Assembly (NCBI GenBank): GCA_903822595.1
Contig: CAIJPS010000024.1
Location: forward strand, 62,001 to 126,000
Source: an uncultured Chlorobiaceae bacterium
GTDB taxonomy: Bacteria; Bacteroidota; Chlorobiia; Chlorobiales; Chlorobiaceae
DNA: 64,000 bases
Direction of reading: 5' to 3'
Shown one piece after another: positions 25,888-34,356 of this stretch; position 1 is the first letter of the stretch, and each line of letters begins with the position of its first letter. Both the position numbers and the translations under genes were made by a program. The notes beneath the pieces were generated by a model, which was not told the DNA's origin, did not search any database, and saw only the letters and a program-made list of their open reading frames with translations.

Positions 25888-26340
25888 ATGGAGATAATCA
25901 ATGATGCAATTGGCGCGGTAACGAACCTGCTTTCCGGCCTGTGGCCGCAGCCGGCAGAAAATCCGCAACTGGTGAACGGGAAACTGCGCCCCTGTCCCGG
26001 AACGCCTAACGCAGTATGCAGTGAAAGTACCAATCCGATAGTTCGTATCGACCCCTTGAGTTTCACCGGCCCGGCTGAACAGGCATGGGTGCTCCTGAAC
26101 CGTATAGTCGAAGCAAACGGGGGAGTCGTACGCACCAGAGAGAAAGAGTATCTCTGGTCGACCTTTCTTGTTCCGGTATTCGGTTTCGCTGATGATGTTG
26201 AGTTTCGGCTCAGCCCTGAAGAAGGGGTGATCCACGTCCGCTCCGCTTCACGCCTCGGCATCTCGGATCTTGGCGTCAACCGCGGACGGGTCGAGCAACT
26301 GCGGGCAGCATTCCGGGCGGGGCAAAATGCTTATCCCTGA
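25888..26340 (+). CDS. DUF1499-domain protein
   Basis: A 150-residue protein with the DUF1499 signature: a conserved 'LRPCPGTPNAVCSES' segment with two Cys, then 'EYLWSTFLVPVFGFADDVEFRL' split by the domain's central strands, and 'HVRSASRLGISDLGVNRGRVEQLR'. The function of this family is not known. Its 3' end overlaps the convergent nikO gene by 10 nt. Confidence 0.85.
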   Translation: MEIINDAIGAVTNLLSGLWPQPAENPQLVNGKLRPCPGTPNAVCSESTNPIVRIDPLSFTGPAEQAWVLLNRIVEANGGVVRTREKEYLWSTFLVPVFGFADDVEFRLSPEEGVIHVRSASRLGISDLGVNRGRVEQLRAAFRAGQNAYP

Positions 26341-27062
26341 AGACGGAGCGGCAGCTCAAGACTGTTGGCTTCAAGCAGCTCCCTGTTGCCGAGAATATCC
26401 CTCGTCGGTCCGTCAGCCACCATGCGGCCCTGGTTCATGATACAGACTCTCCGGCAGGTATCCCAGATAAAATCAAGGTCATGCGAAACCGTTATTTTTG
26501 TTATGCCAAGCCCATTGACCAGATTGATCAGCTTCCGGCGGTTTTTCGGGTCAAGATCGGCTGTCGGCTCATCCATGACCAGCACATCAGGCTTCATGAC
26601 CAGCACCGCAGCAAAAGAGGCAAACCGCTTCTGACCTTGCGACAGGTGTGCCGGCGGTTTATCACGCAGCTCCCAGAGATTCAGTTCCCGGAGCGCATCT
26701 TCAACCGCGGTTGCAATATCGGCTGGATGCATCCCCAGATTTTCCGGTCCGAAGGCGACATCATCATAGAGCCTTGCCATAAAGAGCTGGTCATCCGGGT
26801 TTTGAAAAAGCAGGCCGACCATTTTATGGATCCGGTCAAGATTTTTCCTGTTCACGGTTATGCCGCCAATCGAAACCGAACCTTCACGAGGCAGGAAGTA
26901 ACCGTTCAGGTGGTTGACCAAAGTTGATTTTCCCGCACCGTTTGCTCCCACAATACCCAGCGAGCACCCTTCGGCAATGGCAAGGCTCATCCGGTCAATG
27001 GCCCTTGTTCCGTCAGGATAGGAAAAACCGAGTCCTTCAATGGCAATCATACAGGCCGTCAT
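26331..27062 (-). CDS. nikO: ECF nickel/cobalt transporter ATPase
   Basis: A 243-residue ATPase of the CbiO/NikO type with Walker A GANGAGKST, the Q-loop 'MVGLLFQNPDDQLFMARLYD', the signature HLSQGQKRFASFAAVL and Walker B LVMDEPTADLDP. 'FQNPDDQLF' and 'LSQGQKR' are typical of ECF transporters. It follows nikQ directly. Nickel rather than cobalt is inferred from the NikR gene and NikMN-type S-component in the same cluster. Confidence 0.9.
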   Translation of the reverse strand: MTACMIAIEGLGFSYPDGTRAIDRMSLAIAEGCSLGIVGANGAGKSTLVNHLNGYFLPREGSVSIGGITVNRKNLDRIHKMVGLLFQNPDDQLFMARLYDDVAFGPENLGMHPADIATAVEDALRELNLWELRDKPPAHLSQGQKRFASFAAVLVMKPDVLVMDEPTADLDPKNRRKLINLVNGLGITKITVSHDLDFIWDTCRRVCIMNQGRMVADGPTRDILGNRELLEANSLELPLRLQG

Positions 27063-27833
27063 TTAAAAGATCAGGCGAAGTGCAAGAAAGAGGAGAGCCC
27101 AGAGAACGATTGTTTTCCAGTCACTGGAGCTTATTTTTTCACCATCCCGAGTTGACATCTGCCACTGGAATCCCCTGGCGGTCATCGCCCGGTAAATCCG
27201 TTCAGCCCTTCTTGTTGTTCTTAAAAGCAGCGATCCGACAAGTGATGCCGTGCAGGAAAACTCCTTTCCTCTCCGGCCAAACGACCGGAGATCCCTTGCT
27301 TTCTGCATTGAAAGGGCCTCCTCCTGCAAGACGGAACTGTAGCGGTTGAGCAGCATCAGTTGCGTGACCAGCACCTCCGGCAGATGAAATGCTTCGAGGG
27401 CGCGGCATATCCGGTAAAAGGGAATGAAGAGGGTCACCGAAAGCAGACCAGCCAAAGAAATGATGGTTTTTGCAACAATCACCGTTCCGGAAATCATGCC
27501 ACCGCTGAGCGTTACTCCAGAGACCCGCATGACGGGGCTCCGGTCGAGCAACATGTTTCCGGCAGCCATGACGAGCACGAAAGGAGAAATCTGTAGCAGC
27601 CGTTTTATTATCACACCTGCAGGAAGTTTTCCAGCGACCATCAAAAAAAGCGGAAAGGCCCCGAAAGTAATCACGCCGGACAGGTTGAATTTTGAAATTG
27701 AAAGCAGAGAGAAAATAAAGAGAGCCATCACCAGCAGAGCAGAGCGGTCACTTCCGAGAAATGGAGTGGCCTGAATTACTGTTCCATCCTCTGCCAGCTC
27801 CGAACCAATGGCGCGGAATTTTTTTTCAGTCAT
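27063..27833 (-). CDS. nikQ: ECF transporter transmembrane protein (T-component)
   Basis: A 256-residue membrane protein of the CbiQ/NikQ family with about five hydrophobic segments. The two A-R-G-type coupling motifs appear as 'KARDLRSFGRRGKEF' and 'RIYRAMTARGFQW'. It links the metal-binding S-component to the ATPase. It overlaps nikMN upstream by 4 nt and abuts nikO. Confidence 0.9.
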   Translation of the reverse strand: MTEKKFRAIGSELAEDGTVIQATPFLGSDRSALLVMALFIFSLLSISKFNLSGVITFGAFPLFLMVAGKLPAGVIIKRLLQISPFVLVMAAGNMLLDRSPVMRVSGVTLSGGMISGTVIVAKTIISLAGLLSVTLFIPFYRICRALEAFHLPEVLVTQLMLLNRYSSVLQEEALSMQKARDLRSFGRRGKEFSCTASLVGSLLLRTTRRAERIYRAMTARGFQWQMSTRDGEKISSSDWKTIVLWALLFLALRLIF

Positions 27834-28843
27834 ACATCCTCTTGTTCCTGCCGTTTTCTCCGAAGAACAAGGCCGATGGCGCCGGCTGCAGCAAGAACAG
27901 AGAGACTGCCGACGATACCCGCCAGACTGGTGGCCGCCTTGACGGGTGATGCCGAGCCCGTTCGTGATTCCGGGCCGGATTTGAAGCCGTAATCGGGAAG
28001 AAATGCGATCTTCTGCTGAAAAGCTGCAAGAGCCTCATGCACCGGTTCGTCTGCCGGTCGGAACGCTTCGGAGCCCGATACCTTCGCTATCGACCATTCA
28101 AGTCCGTCGGGTTGCGAAGAGGCGAACCAAGATCCGGCTCCTCCGGTCAGAAGAGCCAGAATGGCAAAAAGTGCAAAAGAAAAATGGGGACGAACAGATG
28201 ATTTTGCAGGTACGAGCAGTGCCGGATCAGTCCGTGAAACGAAGACAAGTACTCCCCAGGTAACCAGACCCTCAACAAGCCCGATGGCAAGATGAATCGG
28301 TAACATGAAGAGCACAAATGTGCGGAACGGTAACTCTGTTATACCAGAAAAGAGTGTTTCCAGAACAACAGACAATGCACCCATCAAGAGACCTGCTGTT
28401 GCGGCCATCATGCTGCCGGCGGCAAGCTTTCCCGGAGATGCGGAATTTCCGGCAATAACCCGATAGATGAAAGGAAAAGCAATAAAAGCCGGAAAAAATG
28501 CAAGATTAATCAGATTGCAGCCAAGCGCCAGCAGTCCGCCGTCGGCAAAAAAAAGGCACTGAATGATGAGCACTGAGGCAAGGGTGATAAATGCCCGGTA
28601 CGGGCCAAGCAAAACTGCCAGAAGAAGCCCTCCGCCAAGGTGACCGCTCGAACCAGTGCCAGGGATAGTGAAGTTGATCATCTGCGCGGCAAAAACAAAA
28701 GCGCCAAGCACACCCATAAGGGGTGTTTTTACCATATCATGCTCTTCACGGATTTTTTTTGCCGAATAACCGATGAGCGCCCCGCCTGCAATCCAGAACA
28801 CGCCGCCGACAACCGGAGACAACAGTGCGTCAGCCATGTGCAT
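27830..28843 (-). CDS. nikMN: Fused ECF substrate-specific component NikM-NikN
   Basis: The start at 28843 (MHMADALLSPVVGG) is supported by AGGGGGGG ribosome-binding bases; the longer frame to 28876 begins inside a hairpin repeat. This gives 337 residues. Residues 1-~210 are a CbiM/NikM membrane domain whose N-terminal His-x-x-Asp region holds the metal. Residues ~225-337 are a NikN/PDGLE domain ('SSQPDGLEWSIAKVSG') with a final membrane helix before RRKRQ. The fusion is known for nickel systems. Co-directional with nikQ and nikO. Confidence 0.9.
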   Translation of the reverse strand: MHMADALLSPVVGGVFWIAGGALIGYSAKKIREEHDMVKTPLMGVLGAFVFAAQMINFTIPGTGSSGHLGGGLLLAVLLGPYRAFITLASVLIIQCLFFADGGLLALGCNLINLAFFPAFIAFPFIYRVIAGNSASPGKLAAGSMMAATAGLLMGALSVVLETLFSGITELPFRTFVLFMLPIHLAIGLVEGLVTWGVLVFVSRTDPALLVPAKSSVRPHFSFALFAILALLTGGAGSWFASSQPDGLEWSIAKVSGSEAFRPADEPVHEALAAFQQKIAFLPDYGFKSGPESRTGSASPVKAATSLAGIVGSLSVLAAAGAIGLVLRRKRQEQEDV

Positions 28844-28860
28844 AATAATCCCCCCCTCTC

Positions 28861-28884
28861 GTAGGGGCGGGGTCATCCCGCCCC
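28861..28884. repeat. GC-rich hairpin repeat, copy 3
   Basis: GTAGGGGCGGGGTCATCCCG continues into CCCC. The core pairs as GGGGCGGG with CCCGCCCC. It lies 17 nt upstream of the nikMN start. A degenerate second half (GCGGTGTCATCC then a C-run) follows at about 28914-28930. The remaining bases up to the barrel gene at 28964 hold no gene. Confidence 0.75.
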
Positions 28885-28963
28885 AATCCCGTTAATTATC
28901 CGACATTTGTTGCGGTGTCATCCCCCCCCAATCCCGATTTATACAAAAAATTGTCCCGGTAAT

Positions 28964-29758
28964 TTAAAACCGGGTGGCAAGACCGGCAAGAAAAGCCCTG
29001 TCGGTTTCAGCTTCATTAAGCCCGCATTTCACGCCAACATCAAGATCCAGCTTCTCGGAAACAGAGTAAATCAACCCGCCCAGCAGAAATGTCGGGTGCG
29101 TTTCCACTGCTTTTTTTTCGCCGGTCTCGATACCGACGTTCAAAACGGAGCGGAGATTTTCCGTCAGATTAAGCTCTCCGGCCAGCGATGCGTGCCAGAT
29201 ATCGTTCCTTGCCGCCTTTTTATCTTCTTCAATATGGTATGCATTACGCCTGTAAGCGAGATTGCAGTGCAGGGCACCGAGCCGCCCCTCATGGGTAGCA
29301 ATCAGTGCAACTCCTCCCGAAATCGCTCCGTTTCCAAATCCTTTTTCCTCACTCCCGGTTGGCACCGACAGGCCCGGTTTCAGGGCAAGGCTCATGCCGC
29401 TCTCTTCAGATTCCAGCATTCTCCACTTGAAATCAACCGTCATGTCGCCGATGCCTTGTTCCTCTGTGGCACTTATGCCCTCCTCCTTGAGCGAGTACCA
29501 CTTCAGGGGCATGCCGACAACCAGATCAATATTTTCGGTAATTCCACAGGAAAGAACTGCGGCTATTTCACGCTCTCTTTCCTGTACCGAAATGCCGTTT
29601 GTACACTCCTTGTTTGTCGAGAACCCACTGTTGATTTCAATCTGGAATTTTCCTTTTCCCTGAGTGCCGGTATCATCGGTAATGAGTGGATGAGCAGCGT
29701 ACGCAGGGGAAAAAAGAAGAAGCAGAAGGGTTACTGCGCCTGTAGTTTTTTTCAGCAT
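28964..29758 (-). CDS. Outer-membrane beta-barrel protein of the nickel cluster
   Basis: A 264-residue protein starting at 29758. The signal peptide is MLKKTTGAVTLLLLLFSPAYA. The mature part begins 'AHPLITDDTGTQGKGKFQIE', alternates polar and hydrophobic residues and ends in phenylalanine (LATRF), the usual signature of an outer-membrane barrel. It resembles the 'MetA-pathway of phenol degradation' barrel family. Its place between nikR and nikMNQO suggests a channel for metal entry through the outer membrane; this is inference. Confidence 0.75.
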   Translation of the reverse strand: MLKKTTGAVTLLLLLFSPAYAAHPLITDDTGTQGKGKFQIEINSGFSTNKECTNGISVQEREREIAAVLSCGITENIDLVVGMPLKWYSLKEEGISATEEQGIGDMTVDFKWRMLESEESGMSLALKPGLSVPTGSEEKGFGNGAISGGVALIATHEGRLGALHCNLAYRRNAYHIEEDKKAARNDIWHASLAGELNLTENLRSVLNVGIETGEKKAVETHPTFLLGGLIYSVSEKLDLDVGVKCGLNEAETDRAFLAGLATRF

Positions 29759-29882
29759 ATTTTTTTCAATGCTTGAAACGTTAACAAGGTCACTCCGAAG
29801 AGAGAATAGCACTAAAATAATAAATGTGCCACTGCCTTTCAACAACAAATTTTTCCCGGGCAGAGGAACAGGAGATGGCGGT

Positions 29883-30290
29883 TTACTTGGCGGATGAAGA
29901 GATGCTCAGGCTGAGATGCTTGACACCGACCTGAACCTTGAGGGTCGTGGCCAGTTTTTCAACATCGGAGGCCATCCCTTTAACGGCAATGATTTCCAGG
30001 CAGTGGTGATGATCAAGGTGAACATGCTGGGTTGAAATAATCGTCTCCTGAAAGTCATGCTGTATGTCAAGCAGCACGCCGACCAGTTCCCGTTTGTGAT
30101 GGTCATAGGTCATGACGATGGCTCCGGCAACGGTGCCACCCTCCGTCCACTCTTTTCTTATAAGCTCTTCACGGATAAGGTCCCGTATCGCTTCAGACCG
30201 GCTTTTGTACTGCTGAACTCCGATATGATGGTCAAACGCTTCGATCAGTGTTTTATCAAGGGAGATGCCGAATCGGTAAAGATCACTCAT
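29883..30290 (-). CDS. nikR: Nickel-responsive regulator
   Basis: A 135-residue protein starting at 30290 (MSDLYRFGISLDKTL). A longer frame from 30332 would begin inside the terminator hairpin and is rejected. It has an N-terminal ribbon-helix-helix ('RFGISLDKTLIEAFD', 'SRSEAIRDLIREEL') and a C-terminal ACT-like nickel domain. All four Ni ligands of E. coli NikR (His76, His87, His89, Cys95) have counterparts: His78, His89, His91, Cys97. It probably represses the adjacent nickel uptake genes. I could not find a clear NikR palindrome in the gaps. Confidence 0.93.
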   Translation of the reverse strand: MSDLYRFGISLDKTLIEAFDHHIGVQQYKSRSEAIRDLIREELIRKEWTEGGTVAGAIVMTYDHHKRELVGVLLDIQHDFQETIISTQHVHLDHHHCLEIIAVKGMASDVEKLATTLKVQVGVKHLSLSISSSAK

Positions 30291-30317
30291 CTGGAGTTGT
30301 GGGTTGGTGAACAAAAC

Positions 30318-30339
30318 GGACCGGATGGGCATCCGGTCC
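30318..30339. terminator. Bidirectional hairpin terminator
   Basis: GGACCGGATG-GG-CATCCGGTCC is a perfect 10-bp stem with a 2-nt spacer. On the plus strand TCTTTT follows; on the minus strand GTTTTGTT follows. It lies just beyond the 3' end of the NfnAB-like operon (minus strand) and upstream of nikR, so it should end that transcript and separate the two units. Confidence 0.8.
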
Positions 30340-30362
30340 TCTTTTGCAGTGTACAGGTTAGT

Positions 30363-31805
30363 TCAATGTTCTTTTTTCCTCATCAGTTTTTCATGAATTG
30401 CCGCCGCCGCAGTGCGTCCTGCGCCCATGGCAAGAATAACCGTGGCTCCGCCGGTCACAATATCACCACCGGCATAGACATTATCCTTGGAGGTTGCCAT
30501 GGTATTGATGTCGACCACAATCGTATCCCGCTTGCTGACCTCAATATCCGGCGTTGTCTGCTTGATGAGCGGATTGGAGCCGTTGCCGATCGAAATAATC
30601 GCCGTGTCGATAGGCAAAATGAATTCAGAATCCTTGATAGGCACTGGTCGGCGGCGTCCGGAATCGTCCGGTTCGCCCAGCTCCATCCGCAGGCATTTGG
30701 CTCCGGTCAGCCACTGCGCCTCATTGCCGATAAATTCCAGCGGGTTCATCAGCATGAGGAATTCGATGCCCTCCTCTCTGGCGTGATGCACCTCCTCGAT
30801 GCGTGCCGGCATCTCCGCCTCTGAACGGCGGTAAACAATATAGGCATGTTCAGCCCCAAGGCGTTTGGCCGTGCGGACAGCATCCATCGCCGTGTTGCCG
30901 CCACCGAAGACCGCCACATTTTTTCCGGTGCAGTTGAAGACCGGCGTATCGTTGTCAGGAAACTGATAGGACTTCATCAGGTTTACTCTGGTCAGAAACT
31001 CATTGGCAGAATAGACACCCAGCAGATTTTCTCCAGGGATACCCATGAACCATGGCAGGCCAGCTCCGACCCCGATAAAAACTGCATCAAATTGCTCCTC
31101 CTCAAGCAGTTCATCTACGGTGACTGATCGGCCAGCGACCGCATTGGGAATAAAAACCACTCCGAGCTTTTTCATGCCCTCAATTTCAGCCTGTACAATC
31201 TCTTTCGGAAGACGGAACTGGGGAATACCGTACATCAGCACACCACCGAGTTCATGCAGTGCCTCAAAAACCGTTACTGCATGGCCAAGTTGCACCAGAT
31301 CATTGGCACAGCTCAGCCCGGCAGGTCCGCTGCCGATAACGGCAACTTTTTTTCCGGTTGAAGGCTGCACCGCCGGCAGCTCAACATTCCCGGTTTCACG
31401 CTCGTAATCAGCCGCGAACCGTTCAAGGTTGCCAATGGCTACGGATTTATATTTTTTGGTAAGAATGCATGTTTTCTCACACTGGTCTTCCTGCGGGCAG
31501 ACCCTGCCGCAGACGGCAGGCAGTACATTATCCTCCTTGATCTTTCTTGCGGCGCCGAGGAAATTGCCTTCAGCGATAAACTTGATAAACTGGTCAATCT
31601 TGATGTTGACCGGGCATCCCTTGATACATGCCGGATCCTTGCACTGAAGACAGCGAAGCGCCTCCTGCTGTGCAAGTTCCGCTGTATAGCCAAGATTAAC
31701 CTCCTGGAAGTTGTGGCTCCTCACCTCCGGATTCTGTGACGGCATCTCCTGGCGGGGAATGGCAAGGCGTTCTTTGGTCGTGATAGATTGTGCGTCCATA
31801 GTCAT
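30363..31805 (-). CDS. NADPH-dependent flavoprotein, NfnB/SudA-like (GltD family)
   Basis: A 480-residue protein of the glutamate-synthase small-subunit family. N-terminal Fe-S cysteines appear in 'CLQCKDPACIKGCPVNI' and 'CGRVCPQEDQCEKTC'. The FAD site is 'KVAVIGSGPAGLSCANDL', the NADPH site 'NVAVFGGGNTAMDAVRTA', and the C-terminal FAD segment 'DNVYAGGDIVTGG'. Paired with the FNR-like gene upstream it matches NfnAB (electron-bifurcating ferredoxin:NADP+ oxidoreductase), also described as sulfide dehydrogenase SudAB. No GltB large subunit is adjacent, which argues against glutamate synthase. Confidence 0.85.
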   Translation of the reverse strand: MTMDAQSITTKERLAIPRQEMPSQNPEVRSHNFQEVNLGYTAELAQQEALRCLQCKDPACIKGCPVNIKIDQFIKFIAEGNFLGAARKIKEDNVLPAVCGRVCPQEDQCEKTCILTKKYKSVAIGNLERFAADYERETGNVELPAVQPSTGKKVAVIGSGPAGLSCANDLVQLGHAVTVFEALHELGGVLMYGIPQFRLPKEIVQAEIEGMKKLGVVFIPNAVAGRSVTVDELLEEEQFDAVFIGVGAGLPWFMGIPGENLLGVYSANEFLTRVNLMKSYQFPDNDTPVFNCTGKNVAVFGGGNTAMDAVRTAKRLGAEHAYIVYRRSEAEMPARIEEVHHAREEGIEFLMLMNPLEFIGNEAQWLTGAKCLRMELGEPDDSGRRRPVPIKDSEFILPIDTAIISIGNGSNPLIKQTTPDIEVSKRDTIVVDINTMATSKDNVYAGGDIVTGGATVILAMGAGRTAAAAIHEKLMRKKEH

Positions 31806-31926
31806 TCGTCTTTAAAAAAAAGAGAGTTTGTTTATGCGAAAAAGCTATGCAAAAAAGCTGTTCCAGACCCCGCGACGGGCAAGGAAGGTTATCATGACGG
31901 CGTTACAAAGCCGATCCGAGGGTGGC

Positions 31927-32772
31927 TTATGCCTGTTTCAGGAGGTTGCATTTGTGCGTAAATGCCTCTGCCGATTGCCGCTCTTCCGGCAGGTACATTT
32001 TGTTTCGGTCAGAAAGGTTTTTAAAGTCGACCAGGTGCGCATCAAATTCAGGGCCATCAACACAGGCAAATTTGATCTGGTTGTCCACACTAACCCTGCA
32101 ACCGCCACACATCCCGGTGCCGTCAACCATAATCGGATTCAGGCTTACCATCGTTTTGATCTTGTAGGGACGGGTGACCTCTGCGATGGCTCTCATCATC
32201 GGTATCGGCCCGATGGCAAGGACATAATCAATCGCTTTGCCGGAGTCAATAAGCTCCTGCAGTTTCTGGGTAACAAAGCCGTGAAAGCCGTACGATCCGT
32301 CATCGGTCGTGATATAGGCCTCATCGCTTACCGCCTTCATCTCCTCTTCAAGGATGACAAGCTCTTTCGATCGTGCCCCATTAATGGTAATAACATAATT
32401 TCCACCCTCCTTCAGTGCTACTGCAGTTGGATAGGCAATTGCGGCACCCAGTCCTCCGCCGATACTCACCGCGGTACCGAACTTCTCGATATGTGATGGT
32501 TCGCCAAGCGGGCCAACAATATCGTGAATGCTATCGCCAGCCTCCTTGCTGTTCAGCTCTCGTGTCGATTTCCCCATTCCCTGCACAATAAGGGTAATGG
32601 TTCCTTTGTCAGGATCTGAACCTGCAATGGTCAACGGAATCCGTTCGCCCGTTTCACTCACCCTGATCATGACAAACTGACCAGCTTTTCTTTTTTTTGC
32701 AATACGGGGGGCTTCGATCTCAATTTTTTTGATATTTTCAGCTAAAAATATTGCAGAAACAATTTTATGCAT
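31927..32772 (-). CDS. FNR-like flavoprotein, NfnA/SudB-like
   Basis: A 281-residue ferredoxin:NADP reductase-type subunit. It has the FAD-binding 'RIPLTIAGSDPDKGTITL', the NAD(P) region 'AVSIGGGLGAAIAYPTAVAL' and a C-terminal 2Fe-2S motif 'GTGMCGGCRVSVDNQIKFAC'. It is transcribed ahead of the NfnB-like gene with a 121-nt gap. Together they would exchange electrons among NADH, NADPH and ferredoxin, or between sulfide/polysulfide and NADPH. The 167-nt gap before it is a divergent promoter region shared with hisH; I see no named motif there. Confidence 0.85.
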   Translation of the reverse strand: MHKIVSAIFLAENIKKIEIEAPRIAKKRKAGQFVMIRVSETGERIPLTIAGSDPDKGTITLIVQGMGKSTRELNSKEAGDSIHDIVGPLGEPSHIEKFGTAVSIGGGLGAAIAYPTAVALKEGGNYVITINGARSKELVILEEEMKAVSDEAYITTDDGSYGFHGFVTQKLQELIDSGKAIDYVLAIGPIPMMRAIAEVTRPYKIKTMVSLNPIMVDGTGMCGGCRVSVDNQIKFACVDGPEFDAHLVDFKNLSDRNKMYLPEERQSAEAFTHKCNLLKQA

Positions 32773-32939
32773 TGGTTCTTCGATTTCGTATGATAATGGA
32801 AAGCTTCAGCTCTTTTGGTAAGGTGAAAAAGTCATTATAATAAGCATAAAAAAGTCAAAATAAAAATTGGGCAGCAGAAGCGACACCCGTTTTACGGTAC
32901 GGTTTGTTGCCGGTTTCCTGCAATTTTAACGTTATTTTC

Positions 32940-33545
32940 ATGGTTTTTATTGCCGATTACGGCGCGGGAAATCTTCGTTCTGTTCTCAAGGCATTTGACT
33001 ACCTCGGAGTCAAGGCTATCGTCAGCAGTGATCCGGCCAAACTTGCCGGATACAGAAAAGTTGTTCTTCCCGGTGTCGGAGCGTTCGGTCAGGCTATCGA
33101 GTCACTCAACGCATCGGGTTTTACCGAAGCGGTTTCGGAGCACGTCGATAAAGGAGGTCAGCTCCTTGGTATATGCCTTGGCATGCAGTTGCTCCTGACA
33201 GAGAGTGAGGAGATGGGCACCTACAAGGGAATGGATCTGATTCCCGGCAGCGTCCGTCGTTTCAGAAGTAAAACCGACAAGATTCCCCAGATAGGATGGA
33301 ACTCGGTTGACCAGCAGAAAGAGAGCGTGCTCTTCCGCGGAATTGCCGACCACTCATTCTTCTATTTTGTACACTCCTACTACTGTGAGCCCGAAAGCCT
33401 TGACTCAGTAGCGGCAACGACCTGGTTCGCCGGAAAAAACTTTTGCTCAGCCATTGAAAAAAATGGTATTTTTGCAGTTCAGTTTCATCCGGAAAAGAGC
33501 TCTGATGCCGGTTTGCAGGTGCTTAAAAACTTTGCCGGATGCTAA
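32940..33545 (+). CDS. hisH: Imidazole glycerol phosphate synthase glutaminase subunit
   Basis: A 201-residue class I glutamine amidotransferase. The nucleophile Cys79 is in 'LLGICLGMQLL', and His183 and Glu185 are in 'FAVQFHPEKS'. The N-terminus is 'FIADYGAGNLRSVLKAF', as in HisH. It supplies ammonia to HisF, which is not in this window. The start at 32940 is chosen by alignment with family N-termini. It is followed 22 nt later by hisA. Confidence 0.95.
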   Translation: MVFIADYGAGNLRSVLKAFDYLGVKAIVSSDPAKLAGYRKVVLPGVGAFGQAIESLNASGFTEAVSEHVDKGGQLLGICLGMQLLLTESEEMGTYKGMDLIPGSVRRFRSKTDKIPQIGWNSVDQQKESVLFRGIADHSFFYFVHSYYCEPESLDSVAATTWFAGKNFCSAIEKNGIFAVQFHPEKSSDAGLQVLKNFAGC

Positions 33546-33567
33546 AATCGCTTTTTGTTATTGTCTT

Positions 33568-34338
33568 ATGTTGATTATTCCTGCTATAGATATTAAAGAG
33601 GGGAAGTGTGTACGACTGACCCGTGGCGACTTCAGCCAGAAAAAAATATATCTCGACAATCCCCGTGACATGGCAATCATCTGGCGCAAGCAGAATGCCA
33701 AGATGCTCCATATTGTCGATCTTGATGCCGCCCTTACCGGCGAGATGGTCAATTTTGAAAAAATCAGGGAGATTGTCATCAATCTTGATATCCCTGTTCA
33801 GGTCGGAGGAGGTATTCGCTCCCCTGATGCGGTCAAGCGCTATCTCGATATCGGTGTAAGCCGTGTGGTAATTGGCTCGGCAGCCGTTACCAATCCGAAG
33901 TTGGTTGAAGAGCTTTTAAAAACATATTCCGCTTCACAGATTGTTGTCGGCATCGATGCTGAAAACGGCATCCCGAAAATCAAGGGGTGGACGGAAAGCA
34001 GTACACTTTGGGATTACGATCTGGCGCTGCAGATGAAAGAGATGGGCATTGAGCGCGTCATCTATACCGACATATCCCGTGACGGCATGATGCAGGGCTT
34101 TGGCTACGAAAGTACGAAACGGTTTGCCGAAAAAGCCAGCATGAAAATCACTGCTTCCGGTGGCGTTACTCATGCCGATGACTTGAAAAAACTCAATGAG
34201 CTTCATCCATACGGTGTTGATTCCGTCATTATTGGCAAGGCCCTCTACGAATGCAATTTTCCCTGTCAGGAACTCTGGTATAATTTTGAAGAGGGACTCA
34301 CCCTCGATCATAATTTTTCGACAGCGCGGAAAAAATAG
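33568..34338 (+). CDS. hisA: ProFAR isomerase of histidine biosynthesis
   Basis: A 256-residue TIM barrel. 'MLIIPAIDIKEGKCVRL' carries the catalytic Asp8, 'QVGGGIRSPDAVKRYLDIG' and 'ITASGGVTHADDLKKL' are the phosphate-binding loops, and 'VVGIDAENG' holds the second acid region. It isomerises the ribonucleotide ProFAR to PRFAR. The start is at 33568; the longer frame overlaps hisH. It is followed by scpB after 18 nt. Confidence 0.95.
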   Translation: MLIIPAIDIKEGKCVRLTRGDFSQKKIYLDNPRDMAIIWRKQNAKMLHIVDLDAALTGEMVNFEKIREIVINLDIPVQVGGGIRSPDAVKRYLDIGVSRVVIGSAAVTNPKLVEELLKTYSASQIVVGIDAENGIPKIKGWTESSTLWDYDLALQMKEMGIERVIYTDISRDGMMQGFGYESTKRFAEKASMKITASGGVTHADDLKKLNELHPYGVDSVIIGKALYECNFPCQELWYNFEEGLTLDHNFSTARKK

Positions 34339-34356
34339 CAGATAACCCGATACCAC

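Noticed and set aside
28907-29776. A 289-codon open frame opposite the barrel gene
   Set aside because: Antisense shadow; the minus-strand frame has a signal peptide and barrel pattern and is preferred.
28885-30317. NikR operator palindromes near the nickel genes
   Set aside because: I searched the gaps before nikMN, the barrel gene and nikR for GTATGA-TCATAC-type or GTGTTAC-type dyads and saw none convincing.
30363-31805. Reading the GltD-like gene as glutamate synthase small subunit
   Set aside because: No gltB lies near, and the FNR-like partner upstream fits NfnAB/SudAB better.
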